Source of the DNA: Erysipelotrichales bacterium | GTDB taxonomy: Bacteria; Bacillota_I; Bacilli_A; Erysipelotrichales; Erysipelotrichaceae | Assembly: GCA_910576855.1 (NCBI GenBank) | Contig: CAJTJP010000006.1 | Span: forward strand, 1 to 64,000 | DNA: 64,000 bases | Direction of reading: 5' to 3' | In this document: positions 7,572 to 15,632 of the stretch, piece after piece | Layout of the letters: each line of letters opens with the position of its first letter | How positions within the stretch are numbered: position 1 is the first letter of the stretch | Position numbers and translations under genes: made by a program | The notes under the pieces: generated by a model | Told to the model about the DNA's origin: nothing | The model's input: the letters and a program-made list of their open reading frames with translations, nothing else | Databases searched by the model: none

Positions 7572-10500
7572 TCATTTATTTTTTGTTTGATGCTTTTTAT
7601 ACTGTGAATAGATCAATGTGATACCGGTAAGTATCAATAATAGCCACCACCATAACCATTTGGTGTTATCTCCTGTATTGGCTCCGCCGATCGGTTGTTG
7701 CTTGCCGTTCTTTTCAAACCAATCCGCATCGACATTCAAATCGGGGATTCCGTCTCCGTCTGTATCTACATTGCGATCAGGCTTGCCATCGCCATCAGTA
7801 TCGATATTTAAAATCGGGGTAAAGCCTTCTCCTGTATCATAGTCAAAGCCTTTATAGCTGCAGTTTTTATTCGGAATCCAACGCTTGATGATTGCGATAT
7901 TTAAGTCTGCTTTACCGTCATTATCTGTATCGACGTTGATATCCGGCTTACCATCGCCCTTTGTATCAATGTTGATATCAGGAATGTTATCGAAGTTCGT
8001 ATCGATATTCAAATCTGAGATACAGTCACCGTTGATGTCAAGATTTAAGTCAGGTAATCCATCGCCGTCTGTATCGATGTTGATGTCCTTTCCTTCTAAT
8101 GCGCATTGTTTGCCCGGCTTCTTGTTTCCGTCAGGATCGTATTCAGTTCCGTCAGGTAAGGTTACCGATCCGTCAGGGTGAATGATTGCCCCATCCGGTG
8201 TATCGATTTCCGTTCCGTTAGGGAATTCAACCTTACCGCCGTCAGGTACTTCAACACTTCCGTCCGGTTTTTTCTCAGGCTGTTTGCCGTCATCATTAGG
8301 TAAGCCGCACACTTCATCACCTGTAGTTGGTTTTCCGTCGGGCCCTACCACACAGGTATCATCTTTATTGATTTCCTGTTTGTCGTTACTGATCGCATAT
8401 CGCATTAATTCATCTGTGATAAAGGTGACAAAGTTTCCTTCTCGTTGTACCTTAAGCTCTGTTACTTTATTCTTTGTATCTATTTGATAGACGATTGGAT
8501 TCGCACTGCTTTTCGCTCCGCCCATCGCATAACCTACAGAAGTCGCTTTTTCTACATACGGTAAGTATACTTTAATACTTCCGTCAGGCTGTATTTTCAC
8601 ATTGCCCTTTTGAAGCCATACATCATATACAACGATCGCTTTTCTCGGGAGCGGCGGAATATTACTTGTGTTGGATGTGATATCATCCACGATCAATACC
8701 ACGCTCGGATCAAAGGTTGTGTTTCCTTGACCTTCTACCTTGGCGCTCTTATCATCGGTTTCTACGACCTTTTTCCTTAAGCTGTTCCACTTATCTAAGG
8801 CATCCTTGATCCATTCCTCGATATCCTGTTTTTCTGTCGCATCGATCTTGTCTTTGATTTGATCTAATTCATCTATGATTTGATCGATGATATCCTTTGA
8901 TTGATCGCTTCCGTCAATCTCTGTTTGAATATCAGGTAACGGCACTATTTTAAATGTAATCGTAATATCATTTCCTGCGTTGTCTATCGCATAGACTTCA
9001 TAATCTCCGACTGCGTCTATTCTCTCATCGATGTTATCTTGTATCGTTCCTGCCATAGCTCCGTCAAGCTTATATTCGCTGTACGATAAACCGCTGTAGT
9101 CATCGGTGACCTTTACAAATCTCGGCAGATAATAGAATTTATATTCACTCTTATCCTTTACACCGGTGATTGTCGGTGCTTTGCGATCAATCATGATTCC
9201 TTCACCGCTGCTTAATGCGCTGCAGTTGCCTGCCTTATCGCATGCCTTTGCCTTTAAGGTCATCTCTACATCATCGCGATATGTGACGACTCCGCTTGTG
9301 CTTTGTTTTGTGTTTGTACCGCTTTTACTTGTTTCCGTGTATTCATAGTAATCAAGCCCGCTTGTCGCATCATTACTTGTCATAGTAACTTCCGCCGCTT
9401 GATTCATCCAGTTACCGAAGCTTAGCGCATTGATGAATCTTGCGAATAAGCTCTTATTGATTTCCTTCATCGATAATGTAGGAACATCAGGCGGTGTTTG
9501 ATCGATCTTTAATTGATAGCGGATTGCCTTTGCGACTAGACCTGTGCTTGAATTTCTTAAGTAGAAGTCAGTCGGATAATCACCGTCTGTGCTATAAACT
9601 AACGGAGTAGTTTGGAAATTGATGCCGTCATTACTGATCTCATCATATCCATTCTTACCTGTAGCTGATATTTCAACATCACTGATATACCAGTTATTCT
9701 TACCTTTCGTTCCGCTTACGGTATAGTATCCGGCTCCGTTATTCGGAAGTGCGTTACTGTTGATTATCAATGTCCCCTCTTGATATATAAAATCATAATT
9801 TGGATTGGATAAGCCGCTTGCCTGTATTCCGTCTGTATATTGTCCCGGTGCTTGATTATTCGGATACTTACTTGTGATGACAAGGGTTCCGATATTATCA
9901 CCGGCTATCGGCTGCGGTGTATAAGTAGCTCCATTGTCTTTAAACACTTGACCTACTGTTTTCGTTACATTCTTAGGTTTTACGGTCGTTCTTCGCTTAT
10001 TGACTGTGATGACCTTAGTAGCTGTCGACGCCTGATAGCTGCTTGTACCGGCTTTCGTTACCTTTAAGGTAAATGTACCGACACCTGTAACCGTAACCTT
10101 ACCGTTACTTAACGCAGCCCCTGTACCGTTATCATTTTCAATCGACCATGACACTGCCCCGCTTCCTTGTCCGCCGCTGTAGGAAGGAGTATAGGTCTCA
10201 CCGTACATAAACGAATCCTTACTTGTGATAGAAACAGGTGGATTCTGCGTAGGTAACTGTGATACCGTTATCTGTTTCGTTACTGTTTTACTGTTGTAGT
10301 TTGTGTTCCCCGCAACTGTAGCTTGAAGGGTAAAGGTTCCTGCGCTTAACAGCTTGAATTTATTTCCGACAATCTGCGCTACACTGTTGCCGTTTGTGAT
10401 TGTGTAAGTTTCGTTTTCTCCGCTGTCATTACCTGAAGTAGTTATCGCTATTTCTTGATTTAATTGAAAAGGATAATTCGCATTATTCGTTATCTGATAA

Positions 10501-12509
10501 TTGTTTTGATCCTTCTTATTTACTGTGATAGTGGCTGTTTTTGAGAAAGCCATACCGTTTCCGTCAGTTCCCGAAACAGATACGCTATAAGTTCCTGCAT
10601 CTAAATCAGTGCCCTTTACCTTTAAAGCCCCTGTAGTATCAACACTGAAATGCGATTCATCTCCACCTGTACCCAGTTGTATCGTGGCAATATTAGAGGT
10701 CGGCTTCCCTGCCGGGTACTGAAGTGTAAAGGTACCGATTGTGTTATTTACCTTAGTAGCATTATCACCATACGTAAGTGATGTATTCGCAGGATTGAAA
10801 TTCGCAGTAGGTGTTGGTTTATCACTCACCTCAAATTGATAATCCTGTGTATTCCCATACGCATCGGTAACGTGCATCGTATACGTTCCTTCAGCTAATG
10901 TCCCACCTGTAAAATCTTTCGTTTGATTTAATGCATCCGTAACTGTGGCAGTATATGAATTCCAGTTTGTTTGATCTGTGGGTACATCTAACGAAATAGA
11001 ATCTGTTATCTTAATTTTATTAACACCAGATGTTAAATAACTTCCAAGCTTTGGTGCTCCCTTATATAAATCAACAACAAACTCTTTATTTGCCTTTGTA
11101 TCCGTAAACAAATATTTTCTATAAATTCTGTCATTTTGTAGGCTTACGTGTATTTCATCGCTTTGAAAATCAGTACAACTTGTTTCAGCACTGCCTACGG
11201 GATCTTGAACCTTACAGGTTATTGCTGTATTCTCTGAAGTGCTGGCTTCAATATCAATATCGTCATTGTATTTTTCTTCACTCGCATAAACAGTATCATC
11301 TGATTTAAAACCTTTTATCTTCAGTGCATCACCGATTTTGATTGGAATAATCTGCTTAGTACTACTAAACATATAACATAATGCGCCTGTTTCTGTAATA
11401 AAAAGATAACTATCTGTGCCATTGCTTGTAGGTACATTTTCAGCCTTTCTTAAATGTCCTACAACATCTGTTTTATTCAGAGTATTAAATACTCCGCTAG
11501 GATATACTTTAGTGTATAAATCCCCATCGCTGTAATAACCGACTTGATCAAGGAAATCGTAGCCATAATGATAAAATACATCCCGTGCTTTGCTGGGATC
11601 TCCACCTTCTACTAATAATTTGATTTGGTTTGCAGATAATCTATTACCATATTCATAAACTTTGGCCTCATCATTTTCATTAACAAGAATGGATAACCCA
11701 AAATTATTCGTTTCGCCTATTTTATTGGCTATCTTTTTCGAGATATCAATCGCATTGTGAATCGGAGTACCATTTAGATTAAGTGGTATTGGCTCAGATA
11801 CATTAGACTGTGCTTGTATTCCATCATAAACAGATACTCCCCATGCGAAAACACTTCCATCATTTTTCAATGCAACTACTTTTTTATCACGGGCACTTAT
11901 TTTTTTTACATCATCTATATTAGCTCTTACAAACGAATTGCTTGCCCCGCCTATTGTTCCTGTTCCCAATTGTCCACCGCTATTATCACCTCTTGCGTAG
12001 ACATCACCATTTGAAGTTAATAAATAATAGTTGTCTGCATCACAAACAACATCGACTATACCCTGAATGCCTTCGGTATTTATTAATACAGGAGGGTTAG
12101 GTGTAGGCAGTGCAGCTGAATTCACAAAGCCATTTTGAAAATAAACTTCACCATTTTCCAACAAAATTAATGAGGAAATAGACGAAACTGGAGTTGCAAA
12201 ACCACTATGGCCATATAGAGAAACTTTTTTTACATTATTAAAGACTTTTCCTTCACTATCTTTATCTACTATCTTACAACTAGTAGGAGAATTACATACA
12301 TATAATTTATGATCGCTAGTAATGACATAAAAAATATTGACATAACTATTATGCATGAAAGGTGAAGTTTCAAAATCAACAACTTCTTCTCCCAGCGGTT
12401 CTATTAATGTCCCCGCCGCATTAACCGATCCGGCTATATATTTAACAACAGGCAAAGACAACCCAAAGGTTAATATTGCACATAGACAAAGCATCCATTT
12501 CTTTCTCAT
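7572..12509 (-). CDS. Giant RCC1-propeller surface protein 1
   Basis: About 1,645 residues with the start set at MRKKWMLCLC (12509), since the frame upstream lacks a ribosome-binding site and AAAGGA sits 8 nt before this ATG. In order: signal peptide (1-33); RCC1-like repeats at about 40-400 (DVYARGDNSGGQLGTG, DGSVFAWGV); Ig/cadherin-like and MBG-type domains (570-950); Ig-like TPPDVPTLS region; an acidic helical linker; P-D-G-rich repeats; thrombospondin type 3-like calcium-binding repeats (DTDGDGKPD); then GGANTGD, a Trp-rich membrane segment and a lysine tail. GGANTG looks like an A-x-T-G sorting signal. The C-terminal two thirds are almost identical to the giant protein at 15986-21208, while the RCC1 part has diverged. 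The ECF sigma gene at 12749-13816 lies directly upstream. Probable adhesin; ligand unknown. Confidence 0.85.
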   Translation of the reverse strand: MRKKWMLCLCAILTFGLSLPVVKYIAGSVNAAGTLIEPLGEEVVDFETSPFMHNSYVNIFYVITSDHKLYVCNSPTSCKIVDKDSEGKVFNNVKKVSLYGHSGFATPVSSISSLILLENGEVYFQNGFVNSAALPTPNPPVLINTEGIQGIVDVVCDADNYYLLTSNGDVYARGDNSGGQLGTGTIGGASNSFVRANIDDVKKISARDKKVVALKNDGSVFAWGVSVYDGIQAQSNVSEPIPLNLNGTPIHNAIDISKKIANKIGETNNFGLSILVNENDEAKVYEYGNRLSANQIKLLVEGGDPSKARDVFYHYGYDFLDQVGYYSDGDLYTKVYPSGVFNTLNKTDVVGHLRKAENVPTSNGTDSYLFITETGALCYMFSSTKQIIPIKIGDALKIKGFKSDDTVYASEEKYNDDIDIEASTSENTAITCKVQDPVGSAETSCTDFQSDEIHVSLQNDRIYRKYLFTDTKANKEFVVDLYKGAPKLGSYLTSGVNKIKITDSISLDVPTDQTNWNSYTATVTDALNQTKDFTGGTLAEGTYTMHVTDAYGNTQDYQFEVSDKPTPTANFNPANTSLTYGDNATKVNNTIGTFTLQYPAGKPTSNIATIQLGTGGDESHFSVDTTGALKVKGTDLDAGTYSVSVSGTDGNGMAFSKTATITVNKKDQNNYQITNNANYPFQLNQEIAITTSGNDSGENETYTITNGNSVAQIVGNKFKLLSAGTFTLQATVAGNTNYNSKTVTKQITVSQLPTQNPPVSITSKDSFMYGETYTPSYSGGQGSGAVSWSIENDNGTGAALSNGKVTVTGVGTFTLKVTKAGTSSYQASTATKVITVNKRRTTVKPKNVTKTVGQVFKDNGATYTPQPIAGDNIGTLVITSKYPNNQAPGQYTDGIQASGLSNPNYDFIYQEGTLIINSNALPNNGAGYYTVSGTKGKNNWYISDVEISATGKNGYDEISNDGINFQTTPLVYSTDGDYPTDFYLRNSSTGLVAKAIRYQLKIDQTPPDVPTLSMKEINKSLFARFINALSFGNWMNQAAEVTMTSNDATSGLDYYEYTETSKSGTNTKQSTSGVVTYRDDVEMTLKAKACDKAGNCSALSSGEGIMIDRKAPTITGVKDKSEYKFYYLPRFVKVTDDYSGLSYSEYKLDGAMAGTIQDNIDERIDAVGDYEVYAIDNAGNDITITFKIVPLPDIQTEIDGSDQSKDIIDQIIDELDQIKDKIDATEKQDIEEWIKDALDKWNSLRKKVVETDDKSAKVEGQGNTTFDPSVVLIVDDITSNTSNIPPLPRKAIVVYDVWLQKGNVKIQPDGSIKVYLPYVEKATSVGYAMGGAKSSANPIVYQIDTKNKVTELKVQREGNFVTFITDELMRYAISNDKQEINKDDTCVVGPDGKPTTGDEVCGLPNDDGKQPEKKPDGSVEVPDGGKVEFPNGTEIDTPDGAIIHPDGSVTLPDGTEYDPDGNKKPGKQCALEGKDINIDTDGDGLPDLNLDINGDCISDLNIDTNFDNIPDINIDTKGDGKPDINVDTDNDGKADLNIAIIKRWIPNKNCSYKGFDYDTGEGFTPILNIDTDGDGKPDRNVDTDGDGIPDLNVDADWFEKNGKQQPIGGANTGDNTKWLWWWLLLILTGITLIYSQYKKHQTKNK

Positions 12510-12579
12510 AAACATCTTCCTTTCTTTCATATAAAAAGAATCATTAATCTTGTTCAATAACACTTGATTGTATACTGGG

Positions 12580-12606
12580 GACAAAAATAAAAATAAAAAG
12601 GTTTCA
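12580..12606 (-). promoter_or_regulatory. Possible ECF-type promoter of giant protein 1
   Basis: On the minus strand TGAAAC (12606-12601) is followed after 17 bp by TGTC (12583-12580), resembling SigW/SigX-like promoters. The match is by eye and the region is very T-rich. Confidence 0.3.
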
Positions 12607-12748
12607 AACTTTAGAAAAAAACTTAAAATTTTATATAAGATTATCAATACAAATAATGGAAATAAATTGATAGAATATAATATAAATGATAATAAATGTG
12701 AATTTATAAAAACACAGAGGTAATTAAAAAGTATGAAGTCTCATACCT

Positions 12749-13816
12749 TTAATCATATACAGAGTGAAACAGCTCGCTCCATCCTCTGTCAATCAACATT
12801 TGATAATATTTATCATTTGCTTTTTGTAAAGCTTTATATATCACATTGATTCTATCTAATTCATCTGTTGTTTTAGTTGACATTTCATCCTTTGTAGATG
12901 CAAAATTAATTAAGACAAAATATGCCTCTCTTGAATTTGTAATCATGATATCATCATAGGTGTAATTACCGAATGAGCGAGCCGCAAGCTTTTGATCTGT
13001 TTCAAGGCTTGGTTCATTATTTGCTGTTGTATTCGTTTGTTCATTGCTTGGTGATGAATGATTGAAATCCTCTAAGGCCATTGCCGTACCTGATACCGCA
13101 AGTACACTGAGTGATGTCGCAACCGCAATATTCACCGCCGGTCCTGTAAAAAAATTCGATATGTGCTGCTTCATAAAGCCTTTGTATTTTGCGAGTGTAA
13201 AGATTGTCGCTGCAGGTAATATCGTATCTGCCTCGAAGCTGATTCTTCTGTTTTCTGTTTGTTCAAATTCCGCTATCAATCGCTTTAATTCACTCTTTGC
13301 TCTGCGACAGCGTGTTTTTATCGTTCCGAGCGGTAAATCCAAAAGCTTTGCGATTTCCTCTAATTTCATCTGCTGTAAATAGGCAAGCTCTACTACCTCA
13401 CGATATTTATCATCCATTTGTGAAAGGATGCGCTGTAATACCTCTTGTTCACTGATATAGTCACTTTCCCGATGCGGAAGCATATAACGACGCTTTTCCT
13501 CATAGGTTTTTACTGCTTCCATCTTTGCCGGATCGACCGCATTTTCATTACGATTGCGGTAAAACAGATTTACGCATTTATTATGAATGATGCGATTCAG
13601 CCAGCTATAGAAATAGGCAGGCTCCTGAAGTGTATTGATTGATTTATGTACTTGGATAAAGCTTTCCTGTACGATATCCTCCGCATCTGCATAATCCTTT
13701 GTAAAGCGATATGCAAGCGCAACGGCTCTTTGATAGTATTGCTGATAAAGCTCATCAAAGGCCTGCTGATCTCCTGCCTGTAACCTTTTTACCAATTCGA
13801 TTTCATGCGCTTCCAT
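12749..13816 (-). CDS. ECF sigma factor with C-terminal membrane and outside domain, copy 1
   Basis: About 355 residues; ATG at 13816 chosen (AGGTG 8 nt upstream) over a GTG three codons earlier. Region sigma-2 (about 8-80, ending A-D-A-E-D-I-V-Q-E-S-F-I) and sigma-4 (125-185, LPLGTIKTRCRRAKSELK) are complete. A linker follows, then a transmembrane segment at about 226-247 (NIAVATSLSVLAVSGTAMAL) and about 100 residues predicted to be outside the cell. The last 60 residues (EAYFVLINFA ... YYQMLIDRGW) recur in the sigma factors at 21475 and 57191. Ordinary ECF factors are about 180-200 residues and are held by a separate anti-sigma; here the tether appears fused. It sits directly upstream of giant surface protein 1 and presumably controls it. 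Confidence 0.8.
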   Translation of the reverse strand: MEAHEIELVKRLQAGDQQAFDELYQQYYQRAVALAYRFTKDYADAEDIVQESFIQVHKSINTLQEPAYFYSWLNRIIHNKCVNLFYRNRNENAVDPAKMEAVKTYEEKRRYMLPHRESDYISEQEVLQRILSQMDDKYREVVELAYLQQMKLEEIAKLLDLPLGTIKTRCRRAKSELKRLIAEFEQTENRRISFEADTILPAATIFTLAKYKGFMKQHISNFFTGPAVNIAVATSLSVLAVSGTAMALEDFNHSSPSNEQTNTTANNEPSLETDQKLAARSFGNYTYDDIMITNSREAYFVLINFASTKDEMSTKTTDELDRINVIYKALQKANDKYYQMLIDRGWSELFHSVYD

Positions 13817-13861
13817 ATGCTTCACACCTCTATTCTGACAAATTTTGCTTTCCTATTTTAG

Positions 13862-13890
13862 ATTATATCATTCCTATTTTTGCTTGTAAA
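13862..13890 (-). promoter_or_regulatory. Sigma-A promoter of ECF sigma copy 1
   Basis: TTTACA (13890-13885), 17 bp, TATAAT (13867-13862) on the minus strand. The DNA from 13891 to 14117 holds no supported gene. Confidence 0.7.
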
Positions 13891-14152
13891 TAGCGAAAAA
13901 GCTTCCAAATATTGCTAAAAGAGTCAAATAGTGGCTTTATTGAGGGAGATTTCTTACTTTTTTATTTTGTGTGTTTATAGTTTCTCGGTGTGTATTATGA
14001 TATACAAAAGCTGCATTCCTATGAGCTGAACTGTTCTTCATGATTTTTATTTGAGATAGTAAAAAAGACAAGGCCGGATACTGCAAGCTTATTGACATAA
14101 AAAACAAATTTTTCCTCTTGCTATTTCTTGCAGTATGGCATATAATAACGGT

Positions 14153-14213
14153 GTAAGCCTCAGTTGGAGTGTGCCAACAGAAAAGGAGTGAACGGCAATT
14201 CACTCCTTTTTTT
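14153..14213 (+). ncRNA. Small antisense-type RNA, unit 1
   Basis: Promoter TTGCTA (14118-14123), 17 bp, TATAAT (14141-14146). The RNA has a GTTGG/CCAAC hairpin (14163-14178) whose loop and 3' arm read AGTGTGCC, then terminator GGAGTGAA/TTCACTCC (14185-14206) with seven T. AGTGTGCC also occurs on the same strand at about 14314-14321, inside the facing ORF, so the RNA is complementary to that mRNA there, and GCCTCA upstream matches as well. The terminator hairpin is shared with the convergent mRNA. Confidence 0.75.
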
Positions 14214-14232
14214 CGTAAATTATTAGCTGCAC

Positions 14233-14378
14233 TTACGCTACTTTCTTAATTCTCTGATATAGAAAATCAATGTTATTAATGCAACTATTTCCAGCAGCAT
14301 TAATTGCCTCATTAAGTGTGCCGAATAATTTACGCTCTGCCATGGTAGACCTATCGGTGGTTTTGAAGTGAGCGACAT
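14233..14378 (-). pseudogene. Small ORF of unit 1, frameshifted relative to units 2 and 3
   Basis: The ATG with the ribosome-binding site (AAGGAGAGGACAT then ATG at 14378) is the same as in units 2 and 3, but one base is missing just after it. The conserved frame (HFKTTDR ... MAERKLFG ... NAAGNSC) is therefore out of phase with that ATG; it could be read from an internal ATG at 14343 (36 residues, stop 14233) or not at all. From the ATG at 14378 the shifted frame instead gives a 46-residue peptide ending at 14238, with a hydrophobic stretch (LMLLEIVALITLIFYI) and basic end. Substitutions between units are conservative in the HFKTTDR frame, so that frame is the ancestral one. Confidence 0.55.
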
Positions 14379-14393
14379 ATGTCCTCTCCTTCC

Positions 14394-14421
14394 GCCGCCT
14401 TTCAGCGGCAACGACATTATA
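14394..14421 (-). promoter_or_regulatory. mRNA leader hairpin and -10 box, unit 1
   Basis: Minus-strand TATAAT (14421-14416) is followed by GCCGCT-GAAA-GGCGGC (14409-14394), a GNRA-capped stem ending right before the ribosome-binding site. It could shield the site or protect the 5' end. Confidence 0.55.
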
Positions 14422-14750
14422 ACACAAATAAAGTTATTTAAAACCCTTATTTAAAGCTTTTTGTATTATTTTTATTACCGTTTAAAAATCAATACATGCG
14501 GATATATCCCCCTCTTTTATATACACCTTAAATTCATGAAATACAAAAAAACATCAATATTTTTTAATAATTTCAATTTTCAGAAAATTCACTGAAGCTC
14601 ATGCCCGAAAAAGCAAAACTGATAAGCTTACAACGCTTTTTATCAACCTAATATCAATTAAATCAAGCGTATTAATTGTCATAAATGAACCCGTTAAAAT
14701 AAATTCAATTCATGCTTGCTATTTCTTGCAGTATGGCATATAATATCAGT

Positions 14751-14814
14751 GTAAACCTCACAGTTGGATTGGGCCAACAGAAAAGGAGTGAACGGCTATT
14801 CACTCCTTTTTTTT
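14751..14814 (+). ncRNA. Small antisense-type RNA, unit 2
   Basis: Promoter TTGCTA (14716-14721), 17 bp, TATAAT (14739-14744). Same fold as unit 1, but the loop/3' arm reads ATTGGGCC, preceded by ACCTCACAG. Both strings occur together as ACCTCACAGATTGGGCC on the same strand inside the facing ORF (about 14908-14924). The sRNA differs only by an inserted TTGG that forms the 5' arm of its hairpin. Terminator GGAGTGAA/TTCACTCC at 14785-14806 with eight T. Confidence 0.78.
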
Positions 14815-14842
14815 CGTAAATTATCGGCTGTGTCCAATCTAC

Positions 14843-14980
14843 TTAGATAATGCTTTTATATAAAAGATTAATGTAATTAACGCAGCTATTTCCAGCAGCA
14901 TTAACTACCTCACAGATTGGGCCGAATAATTTACGCTCTGCCATGTTTAACCTATCGGTGGTTTTGAAGTGATCAGACAT
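14843..14980 (-). CDS. Small 45-residue protein of unit 2
   Basis: Starts at ATG 14980 after AAGGAGAGG at 3-6 nt spacing. The product begins MSDHFKTTDR, continues NMAERKLFG and NAAGNSC, and ends LLYKSII. It has no signal peptide and no clear membrane segment; the C-terminal third is mildly hydrophobic. I do not recognise the family. Its mRNA faces a short RNA from the opposite strand that shares the terminator and is complementary to codons in mid-ORF, the layout of type I toxin-antitoxin loci such as par/fst. Toxicity is untested and the protein is unlike Fst. In the mRNA, CCAATCT within the ORF can pair with AGATTGG just after the stop codon (14830s), hiding the sRNA target. Confidence 0.65.
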   Translation of the reverse strand: MSDHFKTTDRLNMAERKLFGPICEVVNAAGNSCVNYINLLYKSII

Positions 14981-14995
14981 ATGTCCTCTCCTTCC

Positions 14996-15023
14996 GCCGC
15001 CTTTCAACGGCAACGATATTATA
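14996..15023 (-). promoter_or_regulatory. mRNA leader hairpin and -10 box, unit 2
   Basis: TATAAT (15023-15018) and GCCGTT-GAAA-GGCGGC (15011-14996); the stem is kept relative to unit 1 through a G-U pair. Confidence 0.55.
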
Positions 15024-15363
15024 ACATAAATAAATTTGTTTTAAACCCTTATTTAAAGTTTTTGTATTATTTTTCGATATCATTTATAAATTAATACATA
15101 CAAATATATCTCCCTCTTTTATATACACCCTAAATTCATGAAATACAAAAAAATATCGATATTTTTTAATTATTTCAAATTTTTATAAAATGACTAAAGT
15201 TTATATCCTAACAAGAATGAAACACAAAGTCTGACCGGCTCACAGCGCAAAATAATCAGTCTGTTGCTCTCTGATCGAATAACATCGCTTTTCATAGATA
15301 AATTCACTAAAATATTTTCAGATTATACTTGCTATTTCTTGCAGTATGGCATATAATAACGGT

Positions 15364-15423
15364 GTTAACCTCAGTTGGATCGGGCCAACAGAAAAGGAGT
15401 GAACTGCAATTCACTCCTTTTTT
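15364..15423 (+). ncRNA. Small antisense-type RNA, unit 3
   Basis: Promoter TTGCTA (15329-15334), 17 bp, TATAAT (15352-15357). Loop/3' arm reads ATCGGGCC, preceded by ACCTC; both recur on the same strand inside the facing ORF (about 15516-15532, ACCTC then GTAAATCGGGCC). Terminator GGAGTGAA/TTCACTCC at 15396-15417 with six T. Confidence 0.78.
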
Positions 15424-15451
15424 CGTAAATTATCGGCTGTATCCGATTTAC

Positions 15452-15589
15452 TTATTTAATGCTTTTATATAAAAGATTAATGTAATTAACGCAGCTATTT
15501 CCAGCAGCATTAGTTACCTCGTAAATCGGGCCGAATAATTTACGCTCTGCCATGTTTGACCTATCGGTGGTTTTGAAGTGATCAGACAT
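15452..15589 (-). CDS. Small 45-residue protein of unit 3
   Basis: ATG at 15589 after AAGGAGAGG. The protein is almost identical to that of unit 2 (MSDHFKTTDR, SNMAERKLFGPIYEV, NAAGNSCVNYINLLYKSIK). Differences cluster at residues 21-26 (P-I-Y-E-V-T versus P-I-C-E-V-V), precisely where the sRNA target lies, so the protein tolerates change imposed by RNA specificity. CCGATTTAC beyond the stop codon (about 15442-15450, plus strand) is the perfect complement of GTAAATCGG in the ORF, so the mRNA can fold back on its target. Family and function unknown; the type I toxin-antitoxin reading rests on layout alone. Confidence 0.65.
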   Translation of the reverse strand: MSDHFKTTDRSNMAERKLFGPIYEVTNAAGNSCVNYINLLYKSIK

Positions 15590-15604
15590 ATGTCCTCTCC
15601 TTCC

Positions 15605-15632
15605 ACCGCCTTTCAGCGGCAACGATATTATA
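15605..15632 (-). promoter_or_regulatory. mRNA leader hairpin and -10 box, unit 3
   Basis: TATAAT (15632-15627) and GCCGCT-GAAA-GGCGGT (15620-15605). The stretch 15661-15930 is AT-rich spacer without a gene. Confidence 0.55.

Noticed and set aside
7618-8487. Long plus-strand frames rich in Ser/Pro opposite giant protein 1 (also at 16044-17123 and 51684-52541)
   Set aside because: They mirror the D-G-D-G-x-P-D and P-D-G repeats on the other strand; repetitive codons keep the antisense frame open. No ribosome-binding sites.
13937-14203. 88-codon minus-strand ORF overlapping sRNA unit 1
   Set aside because: It runs through the sRNA promoter and terminator and has no conserved counterpart in units 2 and 3.
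14238-14378. Hydrophobic 46-aa peptide of unit 1 as the ancestral type I toxin
   Set aside because: The frame is closed by stops in units 2 and 3, and substitutions between units are conservative only in the HFKTTDR frame. It was kept as a finding about a frameshift, not as the conserved product.
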